Shown piece by piece: positions 51,284 through 55,223 of a stretch of 55,223 nt of DNA. Location of the stretch: NCBI GenBank assembly GCA_023408815.1, contig JAEYJO010000022.1, positions 1 through 55,223 of the forward strand, given 5' to 3'. A model generated the notes under the pieces. The model searched no databases. It was not told where the DNA came from and saw only the letters and a list, made by a program, of their open reading frames with translations. Both the position numbers and the translations under genes were made by a program. The number at the start of each line of letters is the position of its first letter. Position 1 is the stretch's first letter. This DNA comes from Bacillota bacterium (GTDB lineage: Bacteria > Bacillota > Clostridia > Lachnospirales > Lachnospiraceae).

Positions 51284-53674
51284 CTATGCGATGACTGCCT
51301 TCTGGCTGTCCGCATATTTTTTAATGTTGGATGCGTTTACGTATTTCTTATATTCATCTCCGTTTGTTACTACCAGAGCAGGAGCCTGCATAACGCCGTA
51401 CCTTCCGGCAAGTTCCATATTTTCCTCCGCATCGATAAGAACATACTTGTCTTCCTTCAGATATTCCTTCGCCAATTTGCAATTGGGACAGGTCTTGGTG
51501 ATAAAAAGGTACTTTACCGATTCCGGCTTCTCCACCTTTACGCTGATTTCCTTCTCATTATTGGACAATGTGACCATACGGGTCATAGGCTTTTTTAAAG
51601 AAGACTTAGCCACACTGTATTCCGTTCTGTTGGCATATTCCTGAAGTTTGCCGTCGTTCCAATTCTGCACAGGCCTGTAATAACCCGTAATACGGCTGTA
51701 AACCTCCGTAATCTTTCCGCAGTGAGGACATGTCTTCTGCTCCCCTGCCAGATAGCCGTGGTCGCGGCAGATTGAGTAAGTAGGCGACAGCGTATAATAG
51801 GGAAGCTTGTAATTATCCGCAACTGTTTTTACCAGATTTGCCGCTGCCTTCCAATCGGGAAGCTTCTCACCGAGGAACGCGTGGAATACAGTCCCCGAGG
51901 TATACAATGTCTGCAAATCATCCTGAATGTCCAAAGCATCGAAGATATCTAAGGTATAATCTACCGGCAGATGGGAGGAGTTCGTATAATAAGGCGTATC
52001 CCCCTGTTTTCCTGCGGTCTTGATCGCAGGCCATTTCTTCTTGTCATGCTTCGCAAGACGGTATGTGGTGCTTTCTGCCGGAGTCGCCTCCAGATTGTAC
52101 AAATCCCCATATTTTTCCTGATAATCGGAAAGTCTGTTTCTCATATGATTCAATACTTCTTTTGTAAATTCCTGTGTTCTCTTATCGCTCATATCCGCCC
52201 GCAGCCAGTTCGCATTCAGTCCCACCTCGTTCATTCCGATAAGGCCGATGGTGGAAAAATGGTTCTCGAAACTGCCCAGATAACGCTTTGTATAAGGATA
52301 AAGTCCTTCCTCTAACAGTCTGGAAATAACACCTCTTTTTATTTTAAGAGATCTGGCCGCAATATCCATCATCTTGTTCAGGCGTTTGTAGAAATCGTCC
52401 TTGTTGGCGGACAGATAAGCGATTCTCGGCATGTTGATCGTCACTACTCCCACGCTTCCCGTACTTTCGCCCGATCCGAAAAAGCCGCCGGTCTTCTTGC
52501 GGAGCTCTCTTAAATCCAAACGGAGACGGCAACACATACTGCGCACATCGCTGGGCTCCATATCGGAATTGATATAATTGGAAAAATACGGTGTTCCGTA
52601 TTTGGAAGTCATTTCGAACAAAAGTCTGTTATTCTCCGTATCCGACCAGTCGAAATCCCGGGTAATGGAATAGGTGGGTATCGGATACTGGAAGCCCCTT
52701 CCGTTGGCATCGCCCTCGATCATCGTCTCGATAAATGCCTTATTGATCATATCCATCTCTTTTTTGCAGTCTTTGTATTTAAAATTCGTCTCTTGGCCGC
52801 CTACGATCGCCGGAAGCTCTGCCAAATCGTCCGGTACCGTCCAATCGAGAGTGATATTGGAAAAGGGAGCCTGCGTTCCCCAGCGGCTGGGCGTATTAAC
52901 ACCATAAATAAATGCCTCGATACATTTTTTCACTTCCGAATAGGACAGGTTATCCGTCTTTACAAAGGGAGCCAAATAAGTATCGAAAGAGGAAAATGCC
53001 TGCGCGCCTGCCCACTCGTTCTGCATAATACCCAGGAAATTAACCATCTGGTTGCATAATACGGAAAGATGTGACGCCGGAGCAGAGGTAATCTTGCCGG
53101 TGATGCCGCCCAGTCCCTCCTGAATGAGCTGCTTCAGCGACCAGCCTGCACAATATCCGGTCAGCATGGACAAATCGTGAATATGCAGATCCGCATTTCT
53201 ATGAGCCTCTCCGATTTCCTCGTCATAAATCTCGGATAGCCAGTAATTAGCCGTTACCGCACCGGAGTTGCTAAGGATAAGGCCTCCTACCGAATAAGTT
53301 ACGGTGGAATTCTCCTTTACTCTCCAGTCCTCTATCTTCACATAGCTGTTGACTACATCCTTATAATCGAGAATGGTAGATTTCATATTGCGCATCTTCT
53401 CCCGCTGCTTGCGGTAGAGAATGAACGCCTTGGCAGCCTCCGCATATCCGGTCTGCTCCAGGACCCTTTCCACGCTGTCCTGGATGTCTTCCACGCTCAC
53501 CTTATCTTCCTTCACTCTATTCTGAAACTCGGACGTAACTCGAAGTGCCAGCAAATCGATAATATCGTTGTTGTACTGCATGTCCGTAGCGTTGAAAGCC
53601 TTCATGATAGCATCACTAATCTTTGTCAATGTAAAATCTGCGGTTTCTCCATCCCTTTTAACTACTTGAAACAT
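51284..53674 (-). CDS. nrdD: Anaerobic ribonucleotide reductase NrdD with C-terminal thioredoxin-like domain
   Basis: A 796-residue glycyl-radical enzyme reducing ribonucleoside triphosphates without oxygen. An ATP-cone regulatory domain (about 1-90) is followed by the barrel, the zinc site (SICRDHGYL, then CPHCG) and the glycyl-radical loop RITGYY with Gly near residue 662. Beyond this, about residues 715-796 form a thioredoxin/glutaredoxin-like domain with CPNC near 725-728 and cis-Pro in MQAPALVV. The fusion may supply reducing power directly. The activase gene nrdG is not next to it. Expression should be repressed by NrdR through two boxes upstream. Confidence 0.95.
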   Translation of the reverse strand: MFQVVKRDGETADFTLTKISDAIMKAFNATDMQYNNDIIDLLALRVTSEFQNRVKEDKVSVEDIQDSVERVLEQTGYAEAAKAFILYRKQREKMRNMKSTILDYKDVVNSYVKIEDWRVKENSTVTYSVGGLILSNSGAVTANYWLSEIYDEEIGEAHRNADLHIHDLSMLTGYCAGWSLKQLIQEGLGGITGKITSAPASHLSVLCNQMVNFLGIMQNEWAGAQAFSSFDTYLAPFVKTDNLSYSEVKKCIEAFIYGVNTPSRWGTQAPFSNITLDWTVPDDLAELPAIVGGQETNFKYKDCKKEMDMINKAFIETMIEGDANGRGFQYPIPTYSITRDFDWSDTENNRLLFEMTSKYGTPYFSNYINSDMEPSDVRSMCCRLRLDLRELRKKTGGFFGSGESTGSVGVVTINMPRIAYLSANKDDFYKRLNKMMDIAARSLKIKRGVISRLLEEGLYPYTKRYLGSFENHFSTIGLIGMNEVGLNANWLRADMSDKRTQEFTKEVLNHMRNRLSDYQEKYGDLYNLEATPAESTTYRLAKHDKKKWPAIKTAGKQGDTPYYTNSSHLPVDYTLDIFDALDIQDDLQTLYTSGTVFHAFLGEKLPDWKAAANLVKTVADNYKLPYYTLSPTYSICRDHGYLAGEQKTCPHCGKITEVYSRITGYYRPVQNWNDGKLQEYANRTEYSVAKSSLKKPMTRMVTLSNNEKEISVKVEKPESVKYLFITKTCPNCKLAKEYLKEDKYVLIDAEENMELAGRYGVMQAPALVVTNGDEYKKYVNASNIKKYADSQKAVIA

Positions 53675-53780
53675 CTCAATTCCTCCCTACATACATTATT
53701 GAACGCCACACCCCTGATGCGGGCGCTCCCCCATATTTTTCATAGGTTCACATAACTCTATGTAAACACTGATTAGTAAA

Positions 53781-53809
53781 ATTGTAACATCTTGCCAGTA
53801 AAAAGTCAA
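53781..53809 (-). promoter_or_regulatory. nrdD: Sigma-A promoter of nrdD
   Basis: On the minus strand -35 TTGACT (53804-53809) and -10 TACAAT (53781-53786) are 17 bp apart, about 105 bp before the nrdD start codon. The two NrdR boxes lie just upstream. Confidence 0.75.
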
Positions 53810-53815
53810 TAAAAA

Positions 53816-53863
53816 GCACAAGATATTATGTCAACATTTTTATGTTAACACAACATCTTGTGT
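53816..53863. promoter_or_regulatory. Tandem NrdR boxes
   Basis: GCACAAGATATTATGT (53816-53831) and ACACAACATCTTGTGT (53848-53863) both fit the NrdR box. Their centres are 32 bp apart, about three helical turns, the spacing expected for NrdR tetramer binding. They lie immediately upstream of the nrdD -35 element. Confidence 0.85.
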
Positions 53864-53944
53864 CTTTATGTTTTTATCCGACCGTCCGGCAATCTCCATG
53901 ACAGCGACAAAATACATGCGGAAGCCATAGGCTTGTCCGTACCA

Positions 53945-54997
53945 TTATCTCGTCTGTAAAAAAGTATACTCTCTCTTCGCTGCTCCATCATCGGGATATG
54001 TAGATAGATAACTGTCCAAAAGCACCGCTGCTTTTTTATAATCTCCCAGGTATTCATAGGTAACTATTTCGTTGAACTTCAGCGTCTGCATCATATCGTT
54101 ATTCTCGATATTCATTCCCGTCTGAAAGGCAACCAGCGCTTCCTCATATGCACCCATATCCATCTTGCAAAGCCCCAGCTGGTTATAAACCTTGGCATTG
54201 GTCTGATCGTCCGCAATGAAGCTGTTATATACGCTTACCGCATAGTTGTTATCTCCCAGCTCCTCATAGGTCTTCCCCAGAAGAAGCACTGCTTCATAGC
54301 CCGCAGTCTTCCGCGCCTTTTCCAAATAATTTCTGGCGTTATCGTAATCTTTTAAGTAGAAATACATCCTGCCCTGCTCGTAATCCGTCATGGACTTCGA
54401 GCCGCTTTCCAAAGCCGCCTGCAAATATTCCTGCCCTGCTTCCTTATAACCGTTTTCCTCCAGCACGAGGTAGATGTCAATTAATTGGGTATAATCCTCT
54501 TTGTCCAGCGAGATCGCCTTATCGAAATCGGCCTTCGCCTTATCGAAATCCGTGCCGATCCTCAGGCAGCCGCGCAGGTAATATGCAGTCTTATCTTTCG
54601 GCAAAAGAGCGATAATAGAATTATAGGACTCTATGCTCTTATCGGTCTCTCCCAGCTTGTAATAAGCAGTAGCCAGATAATAGTTGATATCATAATCGAT
54701 TTCATCCACCTGACCATTGCTGTGGCTAAGGGCCTTCTCAAAGGAATCCACAGCCTCTTCATACATGGTAAGTCCCATATACGCCAGCCCCTGCCCCCTA
54801 TATAAAAGACGCAGATCCTCACCATCCACCATGGCTTTCTCAAAGCATTGAAGGGCCGTATTATAATCCAGAGCCTCCACTGCCGCCATGCCTTCCTTGA
54901 CACTGGCATTTTTATCCTTTTGACCGCAACCGGAAAGCAGACAGCATAAAACCGCCCCTACCAAGATTATTTGAAAAATCCTCTTTCGTTCCTTCAT
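53945..54997 (-). CDS. TPR-repeat lipoprotein
   Basis: A 350-residue protein with a signal peptide and lipobox LLSGC, making it a membrane-anchored lipoprotein. From about residue 28 onward it is built of tandem tetratricopeptide repeats, about nine, seen as recurring ALxxFEKA / YYLATAYYKLGETDKSIESYN units. TPR scaffolds bind other proteins; the partner is unknown. ATG 54997 is chosen because the signal peptide starts there; an in-frame ATG four codons upstream follows AGAAAGGC, the same tandem-start pattern as the EamA and Nudix genes. A TATAAT -10 lies at 55041-55046 on the minus strand. Confidence 0.85.
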   Translation of the reverse strand: MKERKRIFQIILVGAVLCCLLSGCGQKDKNASVKEGMAAVEALDYNTALQCFEKAMVDGEDLRLLYRGQGLAYMGLTMYEEAVDSFEKALSHSNGQVDEIDYDINYYLATAYYKLGETDKSIESYNSIIALLPKDKTAYYLRGCLRIGTDFDKAKADFDKAISLDKEDYTQLIDIYLVLEENGYKEAGQEYLQAALESGSKSMTDYEQGRMYFYLKDYDNARNYLEKARKTAGYEAVLLLGKTYEELGDNNYAVSVYNSFIADDQTNAKVYNQLGLCKMDMGAYEEALVAFQTGMNIENNDMMQTLKFNEIVTYEYLGDYKKAAVLLDSYLSTYPDDGAAKREYTFLQTR

Positions 54998-55099
54998 GCC
55001 ACTGACCATGCCTTTCTTCTTAACCTGCAAACTTTACTTTATTATACTACTATATTTTTCATCCTCCTACAACCCTTCTAAAGTCACAAACTTTTAAGA

Positions 55100-55223
55100 A
55101 TCGAGTAGGAGGCGGTGATTAACCGCCGTCCTCTCACAGCACCGTGCGTACCGTTCGGTACACGGCGCTTTCAGTAGTTGATGTGCACAGACTGATATGC
55201 AGTGGCTAAGTCATAGAAACCAT
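55100..55223 (-). mobile_element. Group II intron, 3' end (domains V and VI)
   Basis: On the minus strand the sequence carries a domain V hairpin (55139-55168, lower stem GCGCCGTG/CACGGTGC, GAAC loop, CG bulge) and domain VI (about 55103-55132, stem GGCGGT/ACCGCC), ending CTACTCGAT at 55100. This is the 3' boundary of a group II intron whose reverse-transcriptase gene lies outside the window. Confidence 0.8.

Overview
The window looks like chromosomal DNA of an anaerobic, low-to-medium GC Firmicute, most likely a Lachnospiraceae-type Clostridium. The evidence is an oxygen-sensitive class III ribonucleotide reductase (NrdD) under tandem NrdR boxes, strong AGGAGG ribosome sites, sigma-A promoters with 17-bp spacers, an IS66 element, the 3' end of a group II intron, and Gram-positive lipoproteins and BlaI/BlaR1 regulators. 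No genus can be fixed from the sequence alone. No tRNA, rRNA or CRISPR array was seen.

Region 1 (1-16.8 kb) is an amino-sugar gene cluster. One long minus-strand operon (from 13.68 kb leftwards) encodes a GH20-type hexosaminidase, a sugar ABC importer (binding protein and two permeases), a GHL10-like glycosidase, a two-domain acetyltransferase, a DUF4127 protein, a PHP metallohydrolase, NanE, an SGNH/CE2-like esterase and a MATE exporter. nagB diverges from it, and an RpiR regulator with a ROK kinase follows. The model is that an external N-acetylhexosamine glycan is trimmed, imported, phosphorylated, epimerised and deaminated to fructose-6-phosphate. No nagA is present. A truncated ABC ATPase lies at the far left.

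Region 2 (16.8-35.3 kb) is mostly housekeeping: lspA, an EamA transporter, a heterodimeric ABC exporter, radA, a GntR-clpC operon, an SH3 protein with a very acidic tail, the purE-M-N-D operon, an M29-type aminopeptidase and pyrE. A 135-bp structured repeat sits upstream of purE.

Region 3 (36.0-49.87 kb) is an AT-rich accessory island lying exactly between pyrE and pyrF. Its left half is a BlaI/BlaR1-controlled module whose output is a secreted DUF2599 protein plus a membrane thioredoxin-like protein. Its blaR1 gene is split by an IS66 element with a perfect 8-bp target duplication; removing the element restores a 438-codon frame. The promoters of blaI and of the DUF2599 gene both carry BlaI-type operators. 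The right half holds a second, intact BlaI/BlaR1 pair with different operators, then an 805-residue wall-binding protein (peptidoglycan-binding repeats, DUF1906 glycosidase-like domain, unclassified C-terminal domain). Opposite and downstream of it are three copies of a small double-membrane-anchor protein gene, one intact and two decayed. I read this as an effector with an immunity-gene array; it is the best candidate for an undescribed system here.

Region 4 (49.87-55.2 kb) returns to core genes: pyrF, a degenerate Nudix protein, nrdD fused to a thioredoxin-like domain, and a TPR lipoprotein. The window ends inside a group II intron.
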